Assembly: GCA_903877395.1 (NCBI GenBank)
Contig: CAIRDU010000170.1
Coordinates: 1-35,053 of the forward strand
Source of the DNA: an uncultured Planctomycetaceae bacterium
Lineage (GTDB): Bacteria > Planctomycetota > Planctomycetia > Pirellulales > UBA1268
Length of the DNA: 35,053 nucleotides
Direction: 5' to 3'
A model generated the notes under the pieces. That model did not search any database and was not told where the DNA came from. It saw only the letters and a list, made by a program, of their open reading frames with translations. Of the stretch, positions 1-9,146 are shown in pieces. A program made the translations under genes and the position numbers. The first letter of the stretch is position 1. Every line of letters starts with the position of its first letter.

Positions 1-2
1 CA

Positions 3-345
3 CCCAAGATCGATCCTTCCACGACAGGCCGAGAAGCCGAAGAGATTTTGGCCGAGATGCTCCCCGCTCGGAGCGACACGTTTGCCGACTGGGTGACGGG
101 CGTGGAATATTTGCACGATTGCGGTGAGCCACGGGCGCTCCCGACGTGCGTGCCGCCGCCGCCGTGTCATCCCAGCATGCCGCCGCAACCGTACGACCTT
201 GTGGGAGTGCGAGGAGTGCCGTCAGGCGGACCGATCTACAGTGGCCCGTGCGCACCACACACTGGGAGCCACGACCACTGCCGTTTTCCACAGGCCCATC
301 GGCTCTGCGATCGCTGGTTTGATTGGTTCTATCAGTCGAAGTAAG
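3..345 (+). pseudogene. possible degraded IS1595-family (zinc-ribbon) transposase N-terminal remnant
   Basis: Short overlapping frames carry 'LWECEECRQ', 'TTTAVFHRPI' and 'WFDWFYQSK/SISRSK', resembling the IS1595 N-terminal pattern 'W.C..C..Q.S.TAGT.FHR...PL..WF.A..LI..SK' but split across frames and truncated. Confidence 0.35.
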
Positions 346-566
346 GAGATGAGTCACACGAAGCCCCTTCATGGCTGATGGCTCGGCATCGCCTCGCTCG
401 TTTGGGGCCTCCTGATGGCGGCCCCGCTGGCGATCCCTGAAAAACACGGTCTCCTTTGGAAAGAGGCTTGAATCGCGCACAATCCTTTGGGCTTATTCCG
501 TCTGGCTCAGGCAGCCCACGCCTGCCTGAGGGCGGGTCTCGAGCCAACAATGAGGAGTGCGTTTGC

Positions 567-1649
567 ATGCGGGCTGCAATCATAGGAATCGGTGCAATTG
601 CAAGGATGCACGCACGGGCTCTAGCTGATATCGAGGGCGTGAACCTCGTTGCTGCGACGTGCCGCACCGAGGAGAAAGGCAGAGCCTTTGCCGCCGAGTT
701 TGGCTGCACGTGGTACGACGACAACGCTCGGATGCTGCGTCGGGAAAAGCCCGACTTTGTCACCGTGGCCACTCCCTCCGGCAGTCATCTTGAAGCAGTC
801 ATGGCCGCGGCCAGACAGCGCGTGCCAGTGATATGCGAGAAGCCGCTGGAAATCTCGCTCAAGCGAATTGACCGAATGCTGGCGGTCACACAGAAGGCTG
901 GCATTACGCTGGGCACGATTTTCCCACAGCGTTTTAACCCAGTGGTGCGCACGGTACGCGATGCGGCGGCGGCGGGTCGCTTTGGCCCGATTGCGATTGC
1001 AGCGAGCTACGTGCCCTGGTGGCGAGACGATGCGTATTACGGACAGGGCCGATGGCAGGGCACGAAATTACTTGACGGCGGTGGTGCACTGATGAACCAG
1101 TCGATCCACGGCGTGGATGCCCTGCAGTGGATCGTTGGGGCTACGATCTCTGGGCTTGCGCCCTGGGAAAATCCTGTGGAGAGCGTTTTCTCGCTCACTG
1201 CCATCCGGTCGCATGCTGCCGAGCGGCTGGAAGTGGAAGATACCTGCGTCGCAGTTCTGCGTTTCAGAAACGGGGCTGTGGGGCAGTTGTTGGCCGCTAC
1301 GAGTCTGTATCCGGGCCAGTTGCGACGATTTCTTTTTGGTGGCCGCGACGGCACAGCCGAGATTCTGGAAGAGCAACTCCTGGGCTGGCAGTTTCGCACA
1401 GCAGCGACTGACGACGAAGCCATCCGCAGCCGGTTTGCCGGTTCCAGCAGCACCTCGGGCGGTGCGGCCGATCCCATGGCGATCAACTACGCCTGCCACA
1501 CTCGTAATTTCATCGATTTTCTGGACGCCATCAAGGCTGGTCAGACTCCTCCGCTGGACGGCCTAGAAGGACGTAAAGCCGTAGCGATTGTGGAGGCCTG
1601 TTATGAGTCCGCCCGCACCGGCAAAGCGGCACGCGTAAAGAATCCATGA
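567..1649 (+). CDS. Gfo/Idh/MocA family oxidoreductase
   Basis: MRAAIIGIGAIARMHARAL Rossmann start; VTVATPSGSHLEAVMAAARQRVPVICEKPLEI motif. ATG at 567 preferred over ORF start at 456 (GAGGAG upstream). Confidence 0.9.
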   Translation: MRAAIIGIGAIARMHARALADIEGVNLVAATCRTEEKGRAFAAEFGCTWYDDNARMLRREKPDFVTVATPSGSHLEAVMAAARQRVPVICEKPLEISLKRIDRMLAVTQKAGITLGTIFPQRFNPVVRTVRDAAAAGRFGPIAIAASYVPWWRDDAYYGQGRWQGTKLLDGGGALMNQSIHGVDALQWIVGATISGLAPWENPVESVFSLTAIRSHAAERLEVEDTCVAVLRFRNGAVGQLLAATSLYPGQLRRFLFGGRDGTAEILEEQLLGWQFRTAATDDEAIRSRFAGSSSTSGGAADPMAINYACHTRNFIDFLDAIKAGQTPPLDGLEGRKAVAIVEACYESARTGKAARVKNP

Positions 1650-1711
1650 TACTCTACTGGCCTATTCCATCCGATCTATATCTCTTTGGCTGACAGTGTT
1701 CGGTACCGACT

Positions 1712-2530
1712 ATGAATTATTCCATCTGCAATGAAACGTTTGTGGATTGGCCGCTGGCCAAGGCCTGTGACTTCGCCGCTGCATGCGGCTACACGGGGAT
1801 TGAGATTGCTCCGTTCACGTTGGCCTCACGTGCCACTGATGTACCGACGGCAATGCGCAGCGAGATCCGCCGCACCATCGCCCGCGCAGGTCTTGACTGC
1901 GTCGGCCTGCACTGGCTTTTGGCAAAGACAGACTTTCACGTCGCCCATCCCGACCCAGCGGTACGGCAGCACACGGTCGATTATCTAGGTGAGTTAGCGC
2001 GACTCTGCGCTGATCTCGGGGGCCGTGTCCTTGTGTTTGGTTCGCCAAGTCAGCGCAGCCTCATGCCAGGGGTTTCGCTCGAAGCAGCCACGCAGCACCT
2101 GCACGAAGTGTTTTCAAAATTGATTCCCGTCCTAGAAGCCACCGACACCGTCGTGGCGTTGGAGCCGCTGACTCCGGCTGAAACAGACGTCCTCACGACC
2201 GCCGCCGAAACTCGCAGGTTGATCGACTCCATTGGCTCGCCTCACGTGAGGCTGCTGCTGGATGTCAAGGCGATGTCCAGCGAGCAGGAGCCGATCCCAA
2301 AAGTTATTTTGGCCAGTGCCAGCCACCTCGAACACTTCCACGCCAACGATGTCAACCTGCAGGGACCAGGATTCGGTGCGATTGATTACACGCCGATTTT
2401 CGGGGCGCTCAACGAAGTTCGCTATGCCGGTTGGGTGAGCGTTGAGGTGTTCGACTATGCCCCTGGGGCCGAACGCCTCGCCCGCGAGAGCATTCAGTAT
2501 ATGCAACGCATCGAGTCTGAACTGGGCTAA
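1712..2530 (+). CDS. sugar phosphate isomerase/epimerase (xylose isomerase-like TIM barrel)
   Basis: Motifs GYTGIEIAPF, LVFGSPSQR, VALEPLTPAETDVL, LLLDVKAM, HFHANDVN, GWVSVEVFDY. Confidence 0.88.
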   Translation: MNYSICNETFVDWPLAKACDFAAACGYTGIEIAPFTLASRATDVPTAMRSEIRRTIARAGLDCVGLHWLLAKTDFHVAHPDPAVRQHTVDYLGELARLCADLGGRVLVFGSPSQRSLMPGVSLEAATQHLHEVFSKLIPVLEATDTVVALEPLTPAETDVLTTAAETRRLIDSIGSPHVRLLLDVKAMSSEQEPIPKVILASASHLEHFHANDVNLQGPGFGAIDYTPIFGALNEVRYAGWVSVEVFDYAPGAERLARESIQYMQRIESELG

Positions 2531-2587
2531 TCCGAACGAGCCGTACACCAACCGGCATTCACTAACGACAACGGAAATCAAGACCCC

Positions 2588-3979
2588 ATGGCCGATTTGC
2601 CCCGCACCCAATCATCCTCGTCATCGGCATCTTCAGGAGTGTGGTACCGAGGCCTCACCACCTACCACTGGTTTGTCTTCACTGTCGCGTCGTTGGCGTG
2701 GCTCTTCGACTGCCTCGACCAGCAGCTGTTCTTACTCGCGCGCAATTCAGCAATGAAATCGCTGCTGCCGCCAGGGATGGACCCGATTATGTACGGCGGC
2801 TATGCCACGAGCATCTTTGTGGCTGGGTGGGCGATGGGTGGTCTCGTTTTCGGATCTCTTGGGGATCGTCTCGGCCGGGCGAAAATGCTTGCACTGACGG
2901 TGCTCATCTATTCGGTCTGCACGGGGCTTTCCGCCTTTTCAAAAGGCTGGATTGATTTCGCGATCTTCCGTTTTCTCACTGGCTTAGGTGTGGGCGGTGT
3001 CTTCGGGTTGGCTGTTGCCCTTGTTGCAGACACGCTGCCGGATCGATCGCGTACCGGCGCGCTGGGTTTATTGCAGGCGCTCTCGGCCGTGGGCAATATC
3101 ACCGCCGGAGTGGTGAGCATGTCTTTGGGCCATCTTGAGGCGATTCGAACAATCGAGCCTGGTACGGCGTGGAAATATATGTTTTTGTTCGGTTCGGTTC
3201 CGGCTTTTCTCTGCGTCTTTATTCAGTTGAGGCTGAAGGAGCCAGAAAAATGGGTGCAGGCGAGGGCCGCGGGCAAGGCTATTGGCGTGAAATTTGGATC
3301 GTACGGCGCGCTCCTCGGGGATGTGCGCTGGCGTGGCCGCGCTCTGGCTGGAATGATGCTGTGTGTGTCTGGCGTGATTGGCCTGTGGGGCATCGGGTTT
3401 TTTAGTCCCGAATTGGTGGGCGACGTCATGGCACGGTCGCTACTGGCCGACGGTGTGCCCGAAGCGGAAATCGCTGGCCATAGAACGTTTTGGATCGGCG
3501 TCAATTCAATCGTTCAAAACATAGGCGCTTTTTTTGGCTGCCTGCTCTTCACGCGAGTGGCGCAGAGCATTGGCCGCAAGCCAGCCTTTGCGATCGGATT
3601 TGTAGCGGCGATGGTGGCTACAGTCGGCTATTTTCAATTGTTTAATGGTCGCGGCGACATCTGGATGAGTGCGATTATGGGAGCCTGTCAGCTCAGCCTA
3701 TTTGCAGGCTTTGCGATTTACCTGCCTGAACTGTTTCCAACCAGCTTGCGGAGTACGGGCACCAGTTTTTGCTACAACGTGGGCCGCTTTCTGGCGGCCA
3801 GCGGCCCCTTTACGCTGGGCAGCCTGCAGGCCATGCTCAAGGCTGGGGCTATTACGCCCGAGGCCAAGCTTATGGCTTTTCGGAATGCCTGTTCGTATAT
3901 GAGCGTGATCTTTCTTGTGGGGCTGGTTGCCTTGGCGTTTTTGCCGGAAACTAGGGGGCAGCCGCTGCCCGAAGACTAG
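2588..3979 (+). CDS. MFS transporter (sugar-porter-like)
   Basis: About 12 hydrophobic segments; GSLGDRLGRAKML and RFLTGLGVGGVFGLAVALVADTLPDRSRTGALG MFS signatures. Confidence 0.9.
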   Translation: MADLPRTQSSSSSASSGVWYRGLTTYHWFVFTVASLAWLFDCLDQQLFLLARNSAMKSLLPPGMDPIMYGGYATSIFVAGWAMGGLVFGSLGDRLGRAKMLALTVLIYSVCTGLSAFSKGWIDFAIFRFLTGLGVGGVFGLAVALVADTLPDRSRTGALGLLQALSAVGNITAGVVSMSLGHLEAIRTIEPGTAWKYMFLFGSVPAFLCVFIQLRLKEPEKWVQARAAGKAIGVKFGSYGALLGDVRWRGRALAGMMLCVSGVIGLWGIGFFSPELVGDVMARSLLADGVPEAEIAGHRTFWIGVNSIVQNIGAFFGCLLFTRVAQSIGRKPAFAIGFVAAMVATVGYFQLFNGRGDIWMSAIMGACQLSLFAGFAIYLPELFPTSLRSTGTSFCYNVGRFLAASGPFTLGSLQAMLKAGAITPEAKLMAFRNACSYMSVIFLVGLVALAFLPETRGQPLPED

Positions 3980-4070
3980 TCATCGGACGCTTATCTAGGC
4001 GAGTTGTTTTGCTACTGTATTGGCTTGTGTCAATCGGTCCACCGTCCCCCATTCTTCGGAGAGCACGTCC

Positions 4071-4931
4071 ATGCGTTGGGAAGGCCGTCGCCAGAGCGAC
4101 AATGTCGAGGACCGTCGTCAGTTTGGGGCAGCGCCGATGCTAGTCGGCGGTGGATTGCTATCGATTCTCTTGATTCTGGCACTGATGTTTCTGGGAGTCG
4201 ATCCACAGCAGATCGCACAGATTGCACCAGAACTAGCCAGGCCACCGGACCAAGCGCAGCAGGCACCAGGACAGCCGGTCAACGATGCACTATCGCAATT
4301 TATTCGCGTGGTTGTCGCCGACAACGAAGACGTGTGGGGCAATCTTTTTCCGAAAGCTTTTGGCAGCCATTACGCCGAACCCACACTCGTCCTTTTCACG
4401 GGGCAGGTGAAAAGCGCCTGCGGTTTTGCCAGTGCTGCAGCCGGACCATTTTATTGCCCGCTCGACAAGAAGGTGTATATCGACTTGGCGTTCTACGAAG
4501 AACTCAAGCGACGGTTCGGTGCTCCAGGCGATTTTGCGCAGGCGTATGTCATCGCGCACGAGATTGGCCACCACGTTCAAAACCAACTTGGAATCAGCAA
4601 CAAGGTGCAATCGATGAGGCAGCGACTCTCTGAGCGAGATTACAACAAACTCTCCGTCCGCATGGAATTACAAGCCGACTTCCTAGCTGGCGTATGGGCC
4701 CATCATGTCGCACGGTACGCTGGCATTGTCGACGAAGACGACATTCGTGAGGCCGTCAACGCCGCCGCCGCGATTGGTGACGATCGGATTCAGAAGCAGT
4801 CTCAAGGGTATATCGTGCCCGATGCCTTCACGCACGGCTCTAGCGAGCAGCGCGTGCGGTGGTTTCTATACGGCTTAAAAACAGGCGACCCGACTCTCAT
4901 GGATCGGGCATTTGAAGTCGATACCCCGTAA
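4071..4931 (+). CDS. neutral zinc metallopeptidase (YpfJ/KPN_02809-like, Zn_peptidase family)
   Basis: MRWEGRRQSDNVEDRR start, single N-terminal TM, HEIGHHVQNQLG (HExxH), MELQADFLAGVWAHH. Confidence 0.92.
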   Translation: MRWEGRRQSDNVEDRRQFGAAPMLVGGGLLSILLILALMFLGVDPQQIAQIAPELARPPDQAQQAPGQPVNDALSQFIRVVVADNEDVWGNLFPKAFGSHYAEPTLVLFTGQVKSACGFASAAAGPFYCPLDKKVYIDLAFYEELKRRFGAPGDFAQAYVIAHEIGHHVQNQLGISNKVQSMRQRLSERDYNKLSVRMELQADFLAGVWAHHVARYAGIVDEDDIREAVNAAAAIGDDRIQKQSQGYIVPDAFTHGSSEQRVRWFLYGLKTGDPTLMDRAFEVDTP

Positions 4932-4988
4932 TCGGCCCGCGTCTTCGTCCTGCCCAGATTCTCACAATGTTCGGAACGTATTCCACGT

Positions 4989-6425
4989 ATGAATATTCTT
5001 CTCACTGGGGCGACTGGCTATGTGGGAGGGAGTCTCCTTCGCGAACTGGAGCGTCGCGGCCATGCCGTGCGATGCCTCGTGAGGCGGCCGCACAAACTGG
5101 TCGGGAAAACAGCGGCCACAACGGAAATCTGTGTGGGAGATGCTGCCGATCCGGCAACGCTCGCCCGTGGCTGCATGGGCATCGACACGGCCTACTGGCT
5201 GGTGCACTCAATGGAGAGTGGCGTCGATTTTGAGCGGGCCGATCGGCTTGCAGCGGAGCGGTTTGCGCAAGCTGCCAAGGCTGCCGGCGTGAAGCGGATC
5301 GTGTATTTGGGCGGCTTAGGCGTTGACGACAGCACGCTCTCAACCCACCTCCGCAGCCGACAGGAAGTGGGAGCAATCCTCCGCGCCAGCGGTCTGGATG
5401 TGATTGAATTTCGCGCTTCTATCATTATTGGTGCGGGCAGTTTTTCCTTCGATCTTGTGCGCACATTGGTGGAGCGACTGCCTGTGATGGTTTGCCCGGC
5501 ATGGGTGAGCACCCCCACGCAGCCTATCGCGATTGCCGATGTGGTGGCCTATTTAGCAGCAGCCATCGATCTGCCACCGGCGGCGGCTCGGATTTTTGAG
5601 ATCGGAGGGCCTGACAAAGTCTCGTATGGCGCTATCATGCATGAGTACTCCCGACAGCGGAGACTGACTCGGTTCATGATTCCTGTGCCGGTGCTCACAC
5701 CCCGCCTCTCCAGTCTGTGGCTCACTTTGGTGGCACCCCGATATTCAAAAGTTGGCAGAAAATTGATCGATGGCTTAAAGAATCCAACCGTGGTCTCAAG
5801 CGATGCGGCGTTGCATGAATTTCCGATACATCCCCGTGGGCTTGTCGAGGCCGTACGAGAAGCCATGACCCAAGAAGACTCTTTTTTCGCTGGTAAACGC
5901 TGGGCCGATCTGGCCGATGCCGAAGAACTCCCGCATCGCTATGGCGGACGGTCGGACGGCACACGCCTCGTGGATCACCGGCAGATCGTTGTCTCGGTGG
6001 AACCGGAGCGTGCGTTTGCAGCAATCGAGCGGATCGGCGGAGTCCACGGTTGGTATGCGTACAACTGGCTCTGGAGGCTTCGCGGTTGGATAGATCTGGC
6101 AATCGGAGGGCCGGGCATGTCTCGCGGACGGCGAGACCCAGATCGTCTCCGTGTGGGCGACTCGCTGGACTGCTGGAGGGTGGAAGCATACGAGCCCCCA
6201 GGGCGTTTGCGATTGGCTGCAGAGATGAAGATGCCTGGTCGCGGTTGGCTGGAGTTTGAAGTGGTGCCTCGCGATGGCGATGTGACCATTCACCAGACGG
6301 CGGTCTTCGATCCCAAGGGGCTCGGCGGCCTGCTCTATTGGTATGCCGTATGGCCTCTGCATGAGGTGATCTTTCATCGCATGCTTGTCGGCATCGCCCG
6401 CGCAGCGGTACGAGGATCGGGCTAG
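4989..6425 (+). CDS. SDR family NAD(P)-binding protein with C-terminal DUF2867-like domain
   Basis: MNILLTGATGYVGGSLLRELERRGHAVRCLVR Rossmann start; C-terminal DSLDCWRVEAYEPPGRLRLAAEMKMPGRGWLEFEV typical of DUF2867. Confidence 0.88.
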   Translation: MNILLTGATGYVGGSLLRELERRGHAVRCLVRRPHKLVGKTAATTEICVGDAADPATLARGCMGIDTAYWLVHSMESGVDFERADRLAAERFAQAAKAAGVKRIVYLGGLGVDDSTLSTHLRSRQEVGAILRASGLDVIEFRASIIIGAGSFSFDLVRTLVERLPVMVCPAWVSTPTQPIAIADVVAYLAAAIDLPPAAARIFEIGGPDKVSYGAIMHEYSRQRRLTRFMIPVPVLTPRLSSLWLTLVAPRYSKVGRKLIDGLKNPTVVSSDAALHEFPIHPRGLVEAVREAMTQEDSFFAGKRWADLADAEELPHRYGGRSDGTRLVDHRQIVVSVEPERAFAAIERIGGVHGWYAYNWLWRLRGWIDLAIGGPGMSRGRRDPDRLRVGDSLDCWRVEAYEPPGRLRLAAEMKMPGRGWLEFEVVPRDGDVTIHQTAVFDPKGLGGLLYWYAVWPLHEVIFHRMLVGIARAAVRGSG

Positions 6426-7339
6426 CACGTGCAGCAAGTGTTGCTGCGTTCGATCTGAATAGTCGTGTGAGCGACGCCACAGTGGCGGCGAAGTTCTTGC
6501 AACGATTGCAGCAGCACGCCTTCGTGCAGTTCGATGTTGGGCACGACGAGGTGAACCGTCAGCGAAATCTCAGATGTGCTGGCGTTCCAAATATGCAGTT
6601 CGTGAACATCTGCCACGCCAGGAATCCCTGCGAGCAGGCTGCGCACGCTCTCAGACTCGATGCCCTTGGGTACGGCATCGAGAGCCAAGTCGATACTCTC
6701 GCGAAACAGTCCCCACGTGCTGGCAACAATCGCCAGTGTGATCGCGATGCTCACAACTGGATCGATCCAAACCAAGCCTGTCGTAGCAATCAGAATTCCC
6801 GCCAGCACGACGCCAGTTGACACGGCCGCATCGGCTGCCATATGCAGATAGGCTCCGCGGAGATTGGCATCCTGCTTACTTCCTTGCATGAAGAGCATCG
6901 CCGTGAGCGTATTGATCGCGACCCCGATTGCGGCCACCACGATTACCACGGTGCCTGCAACCGGTTCGGGAGCCCATAGCCGATGACAGGCTTCCCAGAG
7001 GATCACTCCACAGGCCGTCAATAAAAGAGTGGCGTTGGCAATCGCTGCGTAGATCGTGGAGCGACGCAAGCCCCAAGTGTACCGTGGCGTCGGCGGGCGT
7101 CTGGCCAGCCAACTGGCCCCCCAGGCCAACAGCAAGCCGATCACATCGCCCGCATTGTGGCCAGCATCGGCCACCAGCGACAGCGAACCGGCCAGCATTC
7201 CTCCGGCGATCTCCGCGATCACGAATGCCCCGTTCAAACTCACGCCGAGAGCCATTGCCCGATCAAACGTCTGAAGCGAGTAGCCGTGCGAATGGGAGTG
7301 CGACTTCCCGTGGCTGTGCTCTGGATGGTGGGGAGGCAT
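6422..7339 (-). CDS. cation diffusion facilitator family transporter (CzcD/ZitB-like)
   Basis: His-rich N-terminus HHPEHSHGKSHSHSHG; SLVADAGHNAGDVIGLLLAWGA; HMAADAAVSTGVVLAG; C-terminal DVHELHIWNAST. Internal ATG at 7339 or ORF start at 7381. Confidence 0.93.
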   Translation of the reverse strand: MPPHHPEHSHGKSHSHSHGYSLQTFDRAMALGVSLNGAFVIAEIAGGMLAGSLSLVADAGHNAGDVIGLLLAWGASWLARRPPTPRYTWGLRRSTIYAAIANATLLLTACGVILWEACHRLWAPEPVAGTVVIVVAAIGVAINTLTAMLFMQGSKQDANLRGAYLHMAADAAVSTGVVLAGILIATTGLVWIDPVVSIAITLAIVASTWGLFRESIDLALDAVPKGIESESVRSLLAGIPGVADVHELHIWNASTSEISLTVHLVVPNIELHEGVLLQSLQELRRHCGVAHTTIQIERSNTCCTC

Positions 7340-7449
7340 TGTTCCAATCGTTTTCGTCAATGGCTCGAACAAGTGTAGCACTCCATACGTGCCGCACTCG
7401 GCATCTCGTTGCTATCCGGTTGGAGATCCCGTGGAGTAGAATCATACCC

Positions 7450-8046
7450 ATGACCGCAGCCTCTGCCGCTATTTTGTTGTTCTTTGTGATGGACCCCATC
7501 GGGAACATCCCGCTGTTTCTGGCGGCGCTCAAGTCGGTCGACACCTCGCGGCGGCTTTTGGTGGTGGGGCGAGAGTTGGTCATAGCCTACGCGCTGCTCG
7601 TGGCGTTTCTCTTTCTCGGCAGGCCATTTCTCGAGATGCTGGCGATTTCCGAGCCCGCCCTGACGATTGCCGGAGGGATTGTGCTTTTCTTAATCGCGAT
7701 CAAGATGGTATTTCCAGCCACGCATGGCACGCTCGGCGAACAGATTGATGGTGAGCCGTTTGTGGTGCCGCTGGCGATTCCCTACGTGGCCGGCCCGTCA
7801 GCACTAGCCACTGTTCTGCTCATGACGAGCCAAGATCCCGTTCGGCAGTTAGACTGGCTGCTGGCGATCTCCGTGGCATGGCTCGCATCGGCCGCGATCC
7901 TTCTTGCGGGCAGCAAGATCAGCGATTTTCTTGGCAACAAGGGGCTGATGGCAATCGAGCGGCTGATGGGCATGGTGCTCGTCGCCTCGGCCGTTCAGAT
8001 GTTTTTGGATGGCGTCTCAAAGATTACGATTTGGCAGAAAGGGTGA
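7450..8046 (+). CDS. MarC family (UPF0056) integral membrane protein
   Basis: FFVMDPIGNIPLFLAALK, IAGGIVLFLIAIKMVFP, PLAIPYVAGPSALATVLL. Start at ATG 7450 rather than ORF start 6928. Confidence 0.9.
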   Translation: MTAASAAILLFFVMDPIGNIPLFLAALKSVDTSRRLLVVGRELVIAYALLVAFLFLGRPFLEMLAISEPALTIAGGIVLFLIAIKMVFPATHGTLGEQIDGEPFVVPLAIPYVAGPSALATVLLMTSQDPVRQLDWLLAISVAWLASAAILLAGSKISDFLGNKGLMAIERLMGMVLVASAVQMFLDGVSKITIWQKG

Positions 8047-8052
8047 ATCACG

Positions 8053-9111
8053 ATGAAACTTTTGCGCGTGGCAGCGATTGGACGAACGGGGCGAGGTGAC
8101 TGGGGCCACGCCATCGACGAGCTGTGGGCCGGCGTTGCAGGCACCCAGCTTGTGGCCCTCGCTGACGACTCGGCGGAAGGGCTGGCGAAGGCTGTTGTTC
8201 GCAACAAGCTCGATGCATCGGTGCCCGGAACGGCATTTCGGGACTGGCGCACCATGCTGGCCGAAGTGAAGCCCGATATCGTTGCCATCTGTATGCGAGA
8301 GATTGACTGCCACGCCGAGATGGCGATTGCGGCGGCCGAGGCGGGAGTCAAAGGAATCTTTATGGAGAAGCCATTTGTGCGCACCCTCAAAGAGGCCGAT
8401 GCTGTGATTGCGGCCTGTACAAAATCAAATACAAAGCTGGCGTTGGCATTTGTCAATAGGCATTCGCCTACCTATGCTGCGGCTCGCGATCTCATTGAAG
8501 ACGGTCGGATCGGAAAAGTGCTGGAACTGCGAGGCCGAGGCAAGGAAGACGCACGGGGCGGGAGTGAAGATCTGTGGGTCCTGGGTTGCCACATTCTGGA
8601 CATGATTGTGGATCTTGGGGGTGCGCTGCAGTGGTGCGAGTCAAGCGTCACGCTCGGCGGTCGTCCAGTCGTGCCGGCCGATTTCGTCGAGGGTCCGGAG
8701 GGCATTGGCCGGATTGCTGGCGACAGCGTTCACGCAATGTTTGGGCTGTCCGACGGGCCGATCGGCTTCTTTGCCAGCGTCCGCAATGCTGGTCTCAAGC
8801 AGCCAAATTGCGGTCTCACTGTTGTCGGAACAAAGGGGGCGATTCACATCCGCCCCGATCACGGACCGCACGCCTATTTCCGAAACGCTCCGCTGTGGCG
8901 GATGGACAAGGATTTTCCATGGCAGCCCATTGGGCCAGAAGGGCTGTCCCTCACCCCGGTCAACGACGTGGACCGGGCGGCGGAACGGGCCGGATGGGGC
9001 CGCCGTGCAGCAGCCGATCTAGTGGATGCGATTGCAGAAGACCGCGAACCAGAAACTGGCATGTACGCAGGCCGCACCACGATCGAACTCACAACATCCA
9101 TCCTCAAATAA
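8053..9111 (+). CDS. Gfo/Idh/MocA family oxidoreductase
   Basis: MKLLRVAAIGRTGRGDWGH start, VKGIFMEKPFVRTLKEADAVI, ELRGRGKEDARGGSEDLWVLGCHILDM. Confidence 0.87.
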   Translation: MKLLRVAAIGRTGRGDWGHAIDELWAGVAGTQLVALADDSAEGLAKAVVRNKLDASVPGTAFRDWRTMLAEVKPDIVAICMREIDCHAEMAIAAAEAGVKGIFMEKPFVRTLKEADAVIAACTKSNTKLALAFVNRHSPTYAAARDLIEDGRIGKVLELRGRGKEDARGGSEDLWVLGCHILDMIVDLGGALQWCESSVTLGGRPVVPADFVEGPEGIGRIAGDSVHAMFGLSDGPIGFFASVRNAGLKQPNCGLTVVGTKGAIHIRPDHGPHAYFRNAPLWRMDKDFPWQPIGPEGLSLTPVNDVDRAAERAGWGRRAAADLVDAIAEDREPETGMYAGRTTIELTTSILK

Positions 9112-9146
9112 ACGGTGGTTGCCACAAAAAATGGGTACGACGAGGG

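Noticed and set aside
1981-1995. TTATCTAGGTGAGTT resembling TTATCTAGGCGAGTT near 3991
   Set aside because: A 15-mer with one mismatch is expected by chance in 35 kb; no extended similarity.
5722-6480. 252-aa and 213-aa minus-strand ORFs
   Set aside because: Antisense shadows of the SDR/DUF2867 gene; Arg/Ser/Pro-rich composition typical of spurious frames.
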